DNA of 18,356 bases from assembly GCA_964396385.1 (NCBI GenBank), contig CAYNFH010000136.1, forward strand, positions 1 through 18,356, read 5' to 3'. Of this stretch, positions 1 through 6,982 are shown one piece after another (positions within the stretch are counted from its first letter, which is position 1; each line of letters begins with the position of its first letter). A program made the translations under genes and the position numbers. The stretch is from CAYNFH01 sp964396385 (lineage in GTDB: Bacteria > Armatimonadota > Chthonomonadetes > Chthonomonadales > CAJBBX01). The notes under the pieces are model-generated. The model made no database searches. It was not told the origin of the DNA and was given only the letters and a program-made list of their open reading frames with translations.

Positions 1-234
1 TTCGCTATCGACCGGGTCACGCTCAACACTGAAGGTACTGTGGGCGTAGAAGGCAACGCCACCATTCTCCTTGCCATGTGCGGAGCCGCCGACATTCTCC
101 ACGCGGGGGCGCGTTATAAGATGTGCCTGGGCGAGTCCATGCTACTGCCAGCCGCCGTTGGAGCCTGCGCCGCCGTACCATCGGAACCCGGCGCTACCTT
201 ATTGGAAGTCCGGCTCCCAAGCCCCCAGGAGTAA
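1..234 (+). CDS. manA: Mannose-6-phosphate isomerase, class I (C-terminal fragment)
   Basis: The frame is open from the first base of the window, so the gene starts upstream. The 77 visible residues look like the last beta-barrel segment of type I phosphomannose isomerases: a hydrophobic strand (TILLAMCG), a turn, then GESMLLPAAVGA and ATLLEVRLP at the C-terminus, matching the family pattern of a GE/GD turn, 'vliPAalg' and a final ATLL strand. The family interconverts mannose-6-phosphate and fructose-6-phosphate in the cytoplasm. The zinc-binding active site lies in the missing N-terminal part, so activity cannot be judged. The stop is three bases before the next start codon, and the final codons carry that gene's AGGAG ribosome site, so the two are probably translationally coupled. 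A generic cupin protein is the main alternative. Confidence 0.7.
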   Translation, partial: FAIDRVTLNTEGTVGVEGNATILLAMCGAADILHAGARYKMCLGESMLLPAAVGACAAVPSEPGATLLEVRLPSPQE

Positions 235-237
235 CCT

Positions 238-1443
238 ATGTCTGCCGGTGTAACGGTACCCTCAACCCTCAACCCTCAACCCTCAACCGGCATCTACCTC
301 GACAACAACGCCACCACGCCCGCAGACCCGCGGGTGGTGGAGGCGATGTTTCCCTACTTCACGGAGATGTTCGGGAACGCGGCGAGCACCGGCCATGCCT
401 TCGGCCAAGCCGCGCGGCAGGCCGTGGAGCGCTCCAGGGAGTGTATCGCGGGCAGCATCGGAGCGCGCGAGCCGAGGGAGATAGTCTTCACCTCCGGCGC
501 GACGGAGTCGGACAACCTGGCCGTCAAGGGGGTGGCTCACGCGCTGCGAGATCGCGGAGACCACGTCGTCACCGTCAAAACGGAGCACAAGGCGATTCTG
601 GATAGCTGCCACCGGCTGGAAGCGGAAGGCTTCCACGTCACCTACCTGGGAGTCGATAGGGACGGGCTGATCGACCCAGAGGAGCTCGCTGCGGCCATCA
701 CACCGCGGACCGTTTTGGTCACCGTGATGTACGCGAACAATGAGATAGGGGTGGTCCAGGACATCGGCGCTATCGGGCGCATCTGCCGCGAGCGCGGGGT
801 ACTGTTCCATACCGACGCGACCCAGGGAGTGGGAAAGCTACCGTTCGACGTGGATACCATGAATGTCGACCTAGCCTCTTTCACCGCGCACAAGATCTAC
901 GGCCCCAAAGGGGCGGGAGCGCTCTACGTCCGGCAGGGCGCCGTGCAGCTCGAGCCGCTCATCGACGGAGGCGGCCATGAGCAGGGCTTCCGGTCCGGCA
1001 CGCTAAATGTGACCGGCATCGTCGGGCTCGCCAGGGCGGTTGAGCTCTGTATGCAGGAGCTGGAGGACGAGACACGGCGGCTTACAGCCTTGCGGGAGAG
1101 ACTGAGGGTCGCGATAATCGCTCAGGTTGTCGGCGTGGCCCTGAACGGGCATCCGGAGCGCCGTCTCCCGGGACACCTCAGCCTGCTGTTCGAGGGCCTA
1201 CAAGGTCAGCGGCTTCTTGCCGAAGCCCCTGAGATCGCGCTCTCTACCACGGCGGCATGCTCCACGGAGTCTGCGGCTCCGTCCCACGTTCTGGCCGCGC
1301 TTGGCCTCTCCAACACGCAGGCCGCGTCCACCGTGCGCTTTGGCATCGGACGGTTCAACACGCAGGACGAGATCGACCGTGCCGCTCGGCGCATCGGGGA
1401 AGCAGCCTCCGCGCTCGGTCGCGAGGTCGCTCGCCAGCGGTAG
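238..1443 (+). CDS. Cysteine desulfurase (IscS/NifS family)
   Basis: A PLP-dependent enzyme of 401 residues, the usual family length, that removes sulfur from cysteine for Fe-S cluster and other thio-cofactor assembly. Visible motifs: YLDNNATT (20-27), SGATESDN (86-93), PLP-stacking H117, cofactor-binding D193 and Q196 in HTDATQGVG, the Schiff-base lysine K219 in FTAHKIYGPKG, the RSGT segment (253-256), and catalytic C342 in TAACSTES. The short loop after that Cys makes IscS versus NifS versus SufS assignment by eye unsafe. The start at 238 has AGGAG six bases upstream. Family members usually begin almost directly at YLDNNATT. Here about 17 extra residues precede it, and they are encoded largely by four CCCTCAA repeats at 259-286. 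The ferredoxin gene follows four bases after the stop. Confidence 0.93.
   Translation: MSAGVTVPSTLNPQPSTGIYLDNNATTPADPRVVEAMFPYFTEMFGNAASTGHAFGQAARQAVERSRECIAGSIGAREPREIVFTSGATESDNLAVKGVAHALRDRGDHVVTVKTEHKAILDSCHRLEAEGFHVTYLGVDRDGLIDPEELAAAITPRTVLVTVMYANNEIGVVQDIGAIGRICRERGVLFHTDATQGVGKLPFDVDTMNVDLASFTAHKIYGPKGAGALYVRQGAVQLEPLIDGGGHEQGFRSGTLNVTGIVGLARAVELCMQELEDETRRLTALRERLRVAIIAQVVGVALNGHPERRLPGHLSLLFEGLQGQRLLAEAPEIALSTTAACSTESAAPSHVLAALGLSNTQAASTVRFGIGRFNTQDEIDRAARRIGEAASALGREVARQR
259..286 (+). repeat. Perfect heptanucleotide array (CCCTCAA x4) inside the desulfurase start region
   Basis: Four exact head-to-tail copies of CCCTCAA occupy 259-286, beginning 21 bases after the A of the start codon. 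The repeat is translated (STLNPQPST) as part of an N-terminal extension outside the conserved fold. It belongs with the other 7-bp-period arrays in this window, although the unit sequence differs from them. Confidence 0.95.
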
Positions 1444-1447
1444 CAGA

Positions 1448-1750
1448 ATGGCGCTCCGGGAGGACATTAAGCTCCAGTTCTTGCCGGTCGGCCACGTATT
1501 CAAGGGAGGGCCGGGCGACACCTTGCTGGACGCCGCCCTGGATTCAGGCCTATACCTGGAGCACGAATGTGGCGGCAACTGCACGTGTACTACGTGCCAC
1601 GTGGTGATTGAAGAGGGCTGGGACTGCCTCAGCCCGCCCGAAGAGCCCGAGCAGTATCGTCTCACCTTCGCGCAGGGATTAACCCCTCGCTCCCGGCTCG
1701 CCTGCCAGGCCCTGCTCCGCTGCGGCCCCATCTCCTTCCGCCTCCCCTAG
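1448..1750 (+). CDS. Isc-type [2Fe-2S] ferredoxin
   Basis: A 100-residue ferredoxin of the adrenodoxin/Isc Fdx type. The four cluster ligands are C41, C47 and C50 (C-x5-C-x2-C, within ECGGNCTCTTCH) and C86 in SRLACQA, at the spacing usual for Fdx. The segment around 52-64 (VVIEEGWDCLSPP) also follows Isc ferredoxin closely. Two additional Cys, C45 and C60, are present. Isc ferredoxins supply electrons during Fe-S cluster assembly, and the cysteine desulfurase immediately upstream (four-base gap) supports that role. No IscU, IscA, HscA or HscB gene is in the window. The ATG at 1448 is chosen because it is the first in-frame start after the upstream stop and gives a normal N-terminus; longer in-frame extensions overlap the desulfurase gene. 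An electron-transfer role elsewhere cannot be excluded. Confidence 0.92.
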   Translation: MALREDIKLQFLPVGHVFKGGPGDTLLDAALDSGLYLEHECGGNCTCTTCHVVIEEGWDCLSPPEEPEQYRLTFAQGLTPRSRLACQALLRCGPISFRLP

Positions 1751-1777
1751 GGTACTCGTCGGTCATACTTTCCGGCG

Positions 1778-1791
1778 CTCACCTCTCACCT
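1778..1791 (+). repeat. Possible remnant heptamer repeat (CTCACCT x2)
   Basis: Two exact adjacent copies of CTCACCT lie just upstream of the marR promoter, followed by a weaker third unit. With only two exact copies, chance is a real alternative. I list it because other 7-bp-period arrays occur in this window at similar gene-edge positions. Confidence 0.35.
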
Positions 1792-1796
1792 TCTGC

Positions 1797-1825
1797 TTGA
1801 CACCGCCATTTGCCTCATGTAAAAT
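1797..1825 (+). promoter_or_regulatory. Sigma-70-type promoter of the marR-efflux locus
   Basis: A perfect -35 box TTGACA (1797-1802) is followed by exactly 17 bases and a -10 box TAAAAT (1820-1825), one mismatch from TATAAT. The region is visibly A+T-richer than its surroundings. Initiation is expected near 1832, about 50 bases before the MarR start codon. No other promoter of this quality is visible to me in the window. Confidence 0.85.
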
Positions 1826-1845
1826 GTTGACGGAAGTAAACATTT
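1822..1845. promoter_or_regulatory. Palindromic operator overlapping the -10 box (probable MarR site)
   Basis: The left arm AAATGTTGAC (1822-1831) and right arm GTAAACATTT (1836-1845) are inverted repeats matching at 9 of 10 positions, around a four-base centre GGAA. Length and symmetry fit sites bound by MarR dimers. It covers the end of the -10 box and the expected transcription start, so a bound repressor would block initiation. It precedes the marR gene directly, so negative autoregulation is the natural reading. The assignment to this MarR is inferred from position. Confidence 0.75.
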
Positions 1846-1883
1846 GCCGTCCGTGAACCAGCCGACTCCCTGAGACGCAACCC

Positions 1884-2465
1884 ATGACTAACTGTTCCAC
1901 CCATCTCGCCGACCTGCAGCGCGAGCTCTATCGGGTAGTAGTGCCCCTCGTGTTCCATGAGGGGCCGCCTCCCGCCCTTGCGGATCTTTCCATCGCCCAG
2001 CTCCGGTGCTTTCACGGCATAGCCCGTCACGAGGGCAGCAAGATGCATGAGCTCGGCGAGCGGCTTCACGTGAAGCTTCCCGCACTGTCCCACCTGGTTG
2101 ACCGGCTGGTCCGCCGCGGGCTCGTCGAGCGCCGCCCGGATAAGCGTGACCGCCGCGTGGTGCGGCTCCACCTGACCCCGGTCGCTCGCGACATCCACCT
2201 GGAAGGGGAGCGCGCGCGCCAGGCGACGTTGGCGGCGGCGCTTGATTCCTTGGAGCCGGGCTGTATCGAGAAAGTCATCCAATCCCTGAGCGCACTGGCG
2301 GATGCCGCCGAACGCGCGGCAGCCGGCGAGAGTCGGGATCAGCCATTGTCCCAGGACCCGCTGGTCGAGCTGACCGGCAAGCGCGGGCAGGCAGCGTGCG
2401 CCGGGGCAGATTCCGGTGTGTCACCGAAGCCTCAGACCGGCCGTCAGATTAGGATGAGTCCGTGA
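1884..2465 (+). CDS. MarR-family transcriptional regulator
   Basis: A 193-residue protein with a winged-helix domain of the MarR type. LSIAQLRCFHGIARHEG starts the DNA-binding core, KMHELGERLHVKLPALSHLVDRLVRRGLV is the helix-turn-helix with recognition helix, and the DKRDRRVVRLHLT wing carries the D-x-R-D-R signature of the family. The C-terminal 50 residues after the dimerisation helix are polar and lack recognisable features, making the protein somewhat longer than the usual 140-160 residues. MarR proteins usually repress efflux genes and release DNA on binding phenolic or other lipophilic ligands. A palindrome overlaps its promoter, and the TolC gene follows on the same strand after a 112-base gap with no terminator visible, so it probably controls the whole locus. 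The start has only a weak ribosome site. Confidence 0.9.
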   Translation: MTNCSTHLADLQRELYRVVVPLVFHEGPPPALADLSIAQLRCFHGIARHEGSKMHELGERLHVKLPALSHLVDRLVRRGLVERRPDKRDRRVVRLHLTPVARDIHLEGERARQATLAAALDSLEPGCIEKVIQSLSALADAAERAAAGESRDQPLSQDPLVELTGKRGQAACAGADSGVSPKPQTGRQIRMSP

Positions 2466-2577
2466 GCCGGTATCCACTGCTGCTCTCGCGAGGGCCCGTC
2501 TGCCCGTGCGCCGTCACCGTCCACCCAGCGAGGCTTCCAGCCTCCCATCTATCTGCGAAGGAAAGGACCGTTGCCAG

Positions 2578-3942
2578 ATGAACCTGACTGTGCGTGTTGC
2601 TGTTTGCCTTCTGCTCGCGCTTGGGGCGGTATCGCCTGCTTGCGCCAGCAAGAAGAAGCAGCAGGCGCAGCAGAGCCAACAGCCCGCGCCTACTTACGAT
2701 TTTACCCAGCCCCTCACGCTGCAGCAGGCCATCCAGATTGGGCTTTCCAACCAGGCCAACATCGGAATCGCCCAGGCGCAGCTTCAGGCGGCGCGAGCGC
2801 GTGTTACCCAGGCACAGGCTGCGTACTATCCCAGCATCGCGCCGAGCTACAGCTATAGCAACCAGCTCACCACGCAGCGAGTGAACGGTCAGAGCATAAC
2901 CGGGAATTTCGAGCAGAGTGTGACCCAGATTTCGGCGAACCAGCTCATTTTCGACATGGGCAAGCGCGAAGAGACGGTCATCGCCAACAAGTACGCCCGC
3001 AAGGGGAGCGAGTTCAACGTGCGGGACGTGCGCCAGTCGGTGATTGAGAACGTCTCCACCAGCTACTACTCGCTGCTCCGCACCATGGCGCTGGTGAAGG
3101 TCGCCCAGTCCAACGTGGACAACGCGAAGACGACGCTGGATTTCACGCGGACCGCGGCGGAGGTCGGTACCGGAGCGCGCAAGGACATCCTCCAGGCGGA
3201 GGCCGACTACGACAACGCCCTGGTGCAGCTTTTGGCGGCCCAGAACAACGTGCAGATCGCGAACACCTCGCTCAAGAACTCGATGGGCGTGATCAACAAC
3301 CTGCCGCTGAACGTGCCGGACGTAACACTGCCCACTCCGGCTACGACCCCGGATACCCGCGCTGTTCAGGACTACCTCAAGCTGGCGTTTGACCAGCGGC
3401 CGGACCTGAGGCGGGAGCAGGCGTCCATCGACACCAACCGTCACGAAGTGCGGATTGCGAACATCAACGCCGGCGTCCAGGTCAACTCTAGCGTGCAGGA
3501 GGGATATCGCGTGGACCCGGATCCGGGGGAGAACCGCAACTTTACGGTAGGCGTCTCCTACCCACTGTTTGACGCGGGATTGACCCGGGCACAGGTCCGG
3601 GAGGCGAAAGCCTCGCTCGAGCAGGCCCGACGCCAGCTCGACCTTACCAAGCAGCAGGTGCAGTCGGACGTCGAGACGGCCTACCTGAACCGGGAAGAGG
3701 CGCGGCGTCGCATCACCGCGACCGCTGCCGCGCTGACCGCCGCGCAGACTAACTACCAGGCAGCTACTGAGTCTCTCCGGGAGGGTACGGGCACCATCCT
3801 GGACGTTATCACCGCCCAATCTCAGCTTGTTACCGCGCAGACGAATTCGGTGCAAGCAAACTATGACTTCTACACCTTTGACGCGCAGCTCAGCCGCGCG
3901 ACTGGCCAGAACGACTCGTACCTCCCAGGAGGAAAGATTTGA
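2578..3942 (+). CDS. TolC-family outer membrane efflux protein
   Basis: A 454-residue outer-membrane factor. The N-terminus is a signal peptide (about residues 1-24, hydrophobic VAVCLLLALGAVSPACAS). Two OEP-type repeats follow, rich in long amphipathic helices with Ala, Gln and Asn, for example TLQQAIQIGLSNQANIGIAQ near the start of repeat 1 and LTLDEA-like helices in repeat 2, with the beta-forming segments YSYSNQL and FTVGVSYPLFDAG. TolC proteins form trimers that provide the outer-membrane channel and periplasmic tunnel of tripartite pumps. The ATG at 2578 is preferred over upstream in-frame starts because it begins the signal peptide and is preceded by an AAGGAAAGG ribosome site. The stop overlaps the adaptor start by three bases, so the two are coupled. 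Confidence 0.93.
   Translation: MNLTVRVAVCLLLALGAVSPACASKKKQQAQQSQQPAPTYDFTQPLTLQQAIQIGLSNQANIGIAQAQLQAARARVTQAQAAYYPSIAPSYSYSNQLTTQRVNGQSITGNFEQSVTQISANQLIFDMGKREETVIANKYARKGSEFNVRDVRQSVIENVSTSYYSLLRTMALVKVAQSNVDNAKTTLDFTRTAAEVGTGARKDILQAEADYDNALVQLLAAQNNVQIANTSLKNSMGVINNLPLNVPDVTLPTPATTPDTRAVQDYLKLAFDQRPDLRREQASIDTNRHEVRIANINAGVQVNSSVQEGYRVDPDPGENRNFTVGVSYPLFDAGLTRAQVREAKASLEQARRQLDLTKQQVQSDVETAYLNREEARRRITATAAALTAAQTNYQAATESLREGTGTILDVITAQSQLVTAQTNSVQANYDFYTFDAQLSRATGQNDSYLPGGKI
3927..3936 (+). promoter_or_regulatory. Ribosome binding site fixing the adaptor TTG start
   Basis: AGGAGGAAAG lies inside the last TolC codons, with the AGGAGG core six bases before a TTG at 3939. It is the best Shine-Dalgarno match in the locus, and it supports the unusual TTG start overlapping the tolC stop. 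Confidence 0.75.
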
Positions 3943-5729
3943 AACGCGCCATCATCACAGTTATCGTCGTTGCCGTCGCGGTGGTGGCCGCCGGCTACGT
4001 CGTCAAGAAGGTCCAGGCCGCCAACCAGCCGGAAAAGATCCAGTACAAGGTGGCCACGATTGGTACGGGTCAGGTCAAGAGGACCGTCTCCGCTACCGGA
4101 GCGCTCCAGCCCTGGACCTTTGCGGACATCAAGTCTAAGGCCGGCGGCATGGTGCTTAAGCTCCTCGTGGACGTAGGCACCCAGGTAAAGGCGGGGCAAG
4201 TCATCGCGATGATAGATCCCACCGACACGCGCCTGGCGTACGACCAGGCAAGGGCCGATACGGAGTCCGCGCAGGCGAAGGAGGAGCAGAGCGAGCGAAT
4301 CCAGACTCTGCAGGTCCAGCAAAGCTCTATCGCCATCCAGAACGCGCGGGCCGCCCTGGATGCCGCGAAAGCAAATCTGAACGCGGCAAAGGCCCGCCTG
4401 GAGACCGCACAGGCAGCCTACAAAGCCCAGCCTGAGCTGACCAAGGCGAACATCGATACCGCCAAGGCCAACGAGGACCAGGCCCAGAAGGCCCGTGACC
4501 TGCTGGACGCCACCAACAAGCAAAATATCGCGGCGGCCCGGTCCGCTCTGGCAGAGGCAGTCGCGAACAAGAAGAACGCCGAGGCGAACCTTACCCGCCA
4601 GAAGCGGCTCCTGGAGAAGGGCTTTGTTTCCCAGCAGGTGGTGGACAATGCCCAGGCGACATACGATGTCAACGCGGCCCAGGTCGACCAGATGCAGCAG
4701 AAGGTGGATACGATCAGCGACGAGCTGAAGGCCGACGTAGCTGCGGCAGATGCCAAAGTGGCGCAGGCCAAGGCCCAGCTTGCGAACGCACAGGCCAGCG
4801 CGGTAGATGTCGAGAGCAAGAAGCACGCCCTGGCAGAGGCGCAGGCATCGGTGAAGCAGTTGAAGGCGCAGGTCGCCGTCTCCCAACAGGTGCTCAACCA
4901 GGCCATCGCGGACCAGGCGAATAACACCATCAAGATCTACGATATCAGGACGGCGAAGGCGTCCATCGATCGCGCCAATGCCAGCCTCCAGAACGCCACA
5001 ACAACACTCAAACAGACTAGAGTAACAGCCCCGAACGACGGCATCATCCTCAAGAAGTACGTGGACGCCGGCACCATGATCACCTCCGGCCTCTCCCTGA
5101 ACTCCACTGGGACCAGCATCGTCCAGCTCGGCGACATCCGCCGGATGTACGTGGATGTCACCGTGGATGAAACCGACATCGCCAACGTAGACGTGGGCCA
5201 GGCGGTAGACGTGAACATGGACGCGTATCCGGGCGTTCCGTTTGAGGGCAAGGTCACGCTCATTAACCCGCAGGCGGACGTGATCCAGAACGTGACCCAG
5301 TTCCACGTGCGGGTGGAGATGAACAACGACGTGCCCGCTTACCGGCTCCTGAAGCCCGGCATGAACGCCACTTGTGAATTCGTTATTGACAAGAAGCCGG
5401 ACGTGCTCAACGTGCCGAACGAGGCCATCCATACGGATGACAATGGCAAGTACGTCGAGATCGCCAAGGGCGGCAAGCCCGCGCCCGCGGACCCGAAGAG
5501 CGGCACTCCCGTCGATCCGAACACCCTCATAGACGTAACGCCCGTGCGCAGGCCCATAGAAACCGGGTTGGAGGGCAACGATGCCACGGAGGTGACCAGC
5601 GGCCTGAAACAGGGCGACGTGGTGATCACGCAGACCATCGAGCCGGTCAAACAGAACGCCGGCAGCCCGTTTGGTGGCGGAGGGCCCGGCGGCAGAATGG
5701 GCGGCTTCGGTGGGGGCCGCGGCAGGTAG
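3939..5729 (+). CDS. macA: MacA/HlyD-type periplasmic adaptor with very long hairpin
   Basis: The membrane-fusion subunit of a tripartite efflux pump: one N-terminal membrane anchor (about 4-22), a lipoyl/barrel-sandwich half (about 47-98, with GGMVLKLLVDVGTQVKAGQ), a coiled-coil hairpin (about 100-357), the second sandwich half (VTAPNDGIILKKYVDAG from about 360), a beta-barrel, and a membrane-proximal region ending in a Gly/Arg-rich tail. The TolC-contacting tip motif R-x3-L...S is present at R220, L224 and S231, almost exactly in the middle of the hairpin. At 596 residues it is far longer than E. coli MacA (371), and the excess is mainly in the two hairpin arms, about 120-130 residues each. 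It starts at TTG 3939 (strong ribosome site), overlapping the tolC stop. The permease gene follows after five bases. Confidence 0.92.
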   Translation: MKRAIITVIVVAVAVVAAGYVVKKVQAANQPEKIQYKVATIGTGQVKRTVSATGALQPWTFADIKSKAGGMVLKLLVDVGTQVKAGQVIAMIDPTDTRLAYDQARADTESAQAKEEQSERIQTLQVQQSSIAIQNARAALDAAKANLNAAKARLETAQAAYKAQPELTKANIDTAKANEDQAQKARDLLDATNKQNIAAARSALAEAVANKKNAEANLTRQKRLLEKGFVSQQVVDNAQATYDVNAAQVDQMQQKVDTISDELKADVAAADAKVAQAKAQLANAQASAVDVESKKHALAEAQASVKQLKAQVAVSQQVLNQAIADQANNTIKIYDIRTAKASIDRANASLQNATTTLKQTRVTAPNDGIILKKYVDAGTMITSGLSLNSTGTSIVQLGDIRRMYVDVTVDETDIANVDVGQAVDVNMDAYPGVPFEGKVTLINPQADVIQNVTQFHVRVEMNNDVPAYRLLKPGMNATCEFVIDKKPDVLNVPNEAIHTDDNGKYVEIAKGGKPAPADPKSGTPVDPNTLIDVTPVRRPIETGLEGNDATEVTSGLKQGDVVITQTIEPVKQNAGSPFGGGGPGGRMGGFGGGRGR

Positions 5730-5734
5730 CGACG

Positions 5735-6940
5735 ATGGTCAGCATCACCATGGCCCTTCGGGGCCTAAGCGCCAACAAGCTCCGGTCCTTCCTCACGATG
5801 CTTGGCGTCATCATTGGGGTCGGAGCGGTCATCATCGCCATCGCCATCGGGCAGGGGTCCAGGCAGGCGGTTGCCGAGAGCATCCGGCGAATGGGGACCA
5901 ACGTCCTCACAGCCATGCCGGGCCAGCAGAGACAGAGGAGCGTCAGCTTCGGCTTCGGGTCCATCCAGACCATGAAGCTGCAGGACGCCGACGCGATACT
6001 TCGCGCCTGTCCCAGCATCGCGCGGGTGTCGCCGCAGGTCAATGGCAGCCAGCAGGTCAAGTACAAGGACAAAAACAGCTTCACGTCTATCAACGGGGTG
6101 GGGGAGGACTATCCTATCATCTCCAACCACCCCATCCAGGAGGGGCACTTCTTCACCAAGGCGGACGTGAAGTCGTACCGGCGCGTGGCCGTGCTCGGCC
6201 ATACCACGGCTCAGGATCTGTTCGATAAGGCTTCTCCCATCGGGAAGTCGATCCGGATCGCGGGGCAGAGCTTCCAGGTAATCGGGCTGCTTCAGGAGAA
6301 GGGCGGACAGGGTTTCCGCAATCCGGACGATTCGGTCTATGTCCCGGTCACCACGGGGATGCGCCGCGTGTTCGGGAGGGAGTTCATCAACAACATCACT
6401 TGCCAGGCCCGCTCCGAAGCGCTCATGGATAAGGCGCAGGACGAGCTGGATGCGGCGCTGCGCAAGCAGCACAAGATCCCAACCGCGGGGAACGCGGACT
6501 TCATCATCTTCAACCAGGCGGACCTGGCGGCCACACAGAACGAGCAGCAGGACACCTTCTCCGCGCTCATCACCTATCTCGCGGTAGTCTCGCTGCTGGT
6601 GGGCGGTATCGGGATCATGAACATCATGCTTGTGTCCGTTACGGAAAGGACCCGCGAAATCGGGGTCCGGAAGGCGATCGGCGCCAAGCGGCGCAACATT
6701 CTCGCGCAGTTCCTCCTGGAGGCGCTGTTCCTGTCCCTCACCGGCGGGCTCCTGGGAGTGGCGTTTGGAGTCGGCGGCTCGCTGTTTGTAGCACAGGCCA
6801 ACAACTGGACGGTGGCCCTTTCGCCGGAGGCGATGGTGCTCGCCTTCAGCTTCTCGGCACTGGTAGGCGTGTTCTTCGGTTTCTATCCGGCCCTCAAGGC
6901 CTCAAAGCTCAACCCAATTGAGGCGCTGCGCTACGAATAG
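5735..6940 (+). CDS. macB: MacB-type ABC transporter permease (no ATPase domain)
   Basis: A 401-residue FtsX/MacB-fold permease. TM1 is at about 17-39 (SFLTMLGVIIGVGAVIIAIAIG), then a large periplasmic domain (about 40-280) and three TM segments (about 283-305, 325-355, 365-390), ending in the family C-terminus FYPALKASKLNPIEALRYE. The cytoplasmic coupling motif RTREIGVRKAIGAKRRNI follows TM2. MacB uses ATP-driven conformational change of the periplasmic domain to push substrate through the MacA-TolC conduit. In E. coli the ATPase is fused at the N-terminus; here it is a separate gene (7601-8350). The ATG at 5735 gives the usual N-terminus, five bases after the adaptor stop. The substrate could be a drug, peptide or lipid and cannot be read from sequence. 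Confidence 0.93.
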   Translation: MVSITMALRGLSANKLRSFLTMLGVIIGVGAVIIAIAIGQGSRQAVAESIRRMGTNVLTAMPGQQRQRSVSFGFGSIQTMKLQDADAILRACPSIARVSPQVNGSQQVKYKDKNSFTSINGVGEDYPIISNHPIQEGHFFTKADVKSYRRVAVLGHTTAQDLFDKASPIGKSIRIAGQSFQVIGLLQEKGGQGFRNPDDSVYVPVTTGMRRVFGREFINNITCQARSEALMDKAQDELDAALRKQHKIPTAGNADFIIFNQADLAATQNEQQDTFSALITYLAVVSLLVGGIGIMNIMLVSVTERTREIGVRKAIGAKRRNILAQFLLEALFLSLTGGLLGVAFGVGGSLFVAQANNWTVALSPEAMVLAFSFSALVGVFFGFYPALKASKLNPIEALRYE

Positions 6941-6970
6941 GGCGGCGCTCCTATCTGCACCTTGTTCTCA

Positions 6971-6978
6971 AAGGAGAT
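6971..6978 (+). promoter_or_regulatory. Ribosome binding site for the small secreted protein
   Basis: AAGGAGAT lies four bases before the ATG at 6983. It rules out the in-frame upstream TTG at 6962, because the ribosome site would then be inside the coding sequence. Confidence 0.7.
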
Positions 6979-6982
6979 ACGC

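Noticed and set aside
259..286. Telomere-like repeat (CCCTCAA resembles telomeric CCCTAAA)
   Set aside because: It is short, internal and translated within a gene; other 7-bp arrays here have unrelated units, so a telomeric or linear-end meaning is unlikely.
2449..3855. 468-residue minus-strand open frame opposite the TolC gene
   Set aside because: Arg/Leu/Val/Gly-rich shadow of a GC-rich coding strand; no signal, domain or ribosome site, while the + strand has a clear TolC protein.
3870..5432. 520-residue minus-strand open frame opposite the adaptor gene
   Set aside because: Repetitive Val/Leu/Gly/His composition mirrors the adaptor's Ala/Gln/Lys coiled coil; no independent coding evidence.
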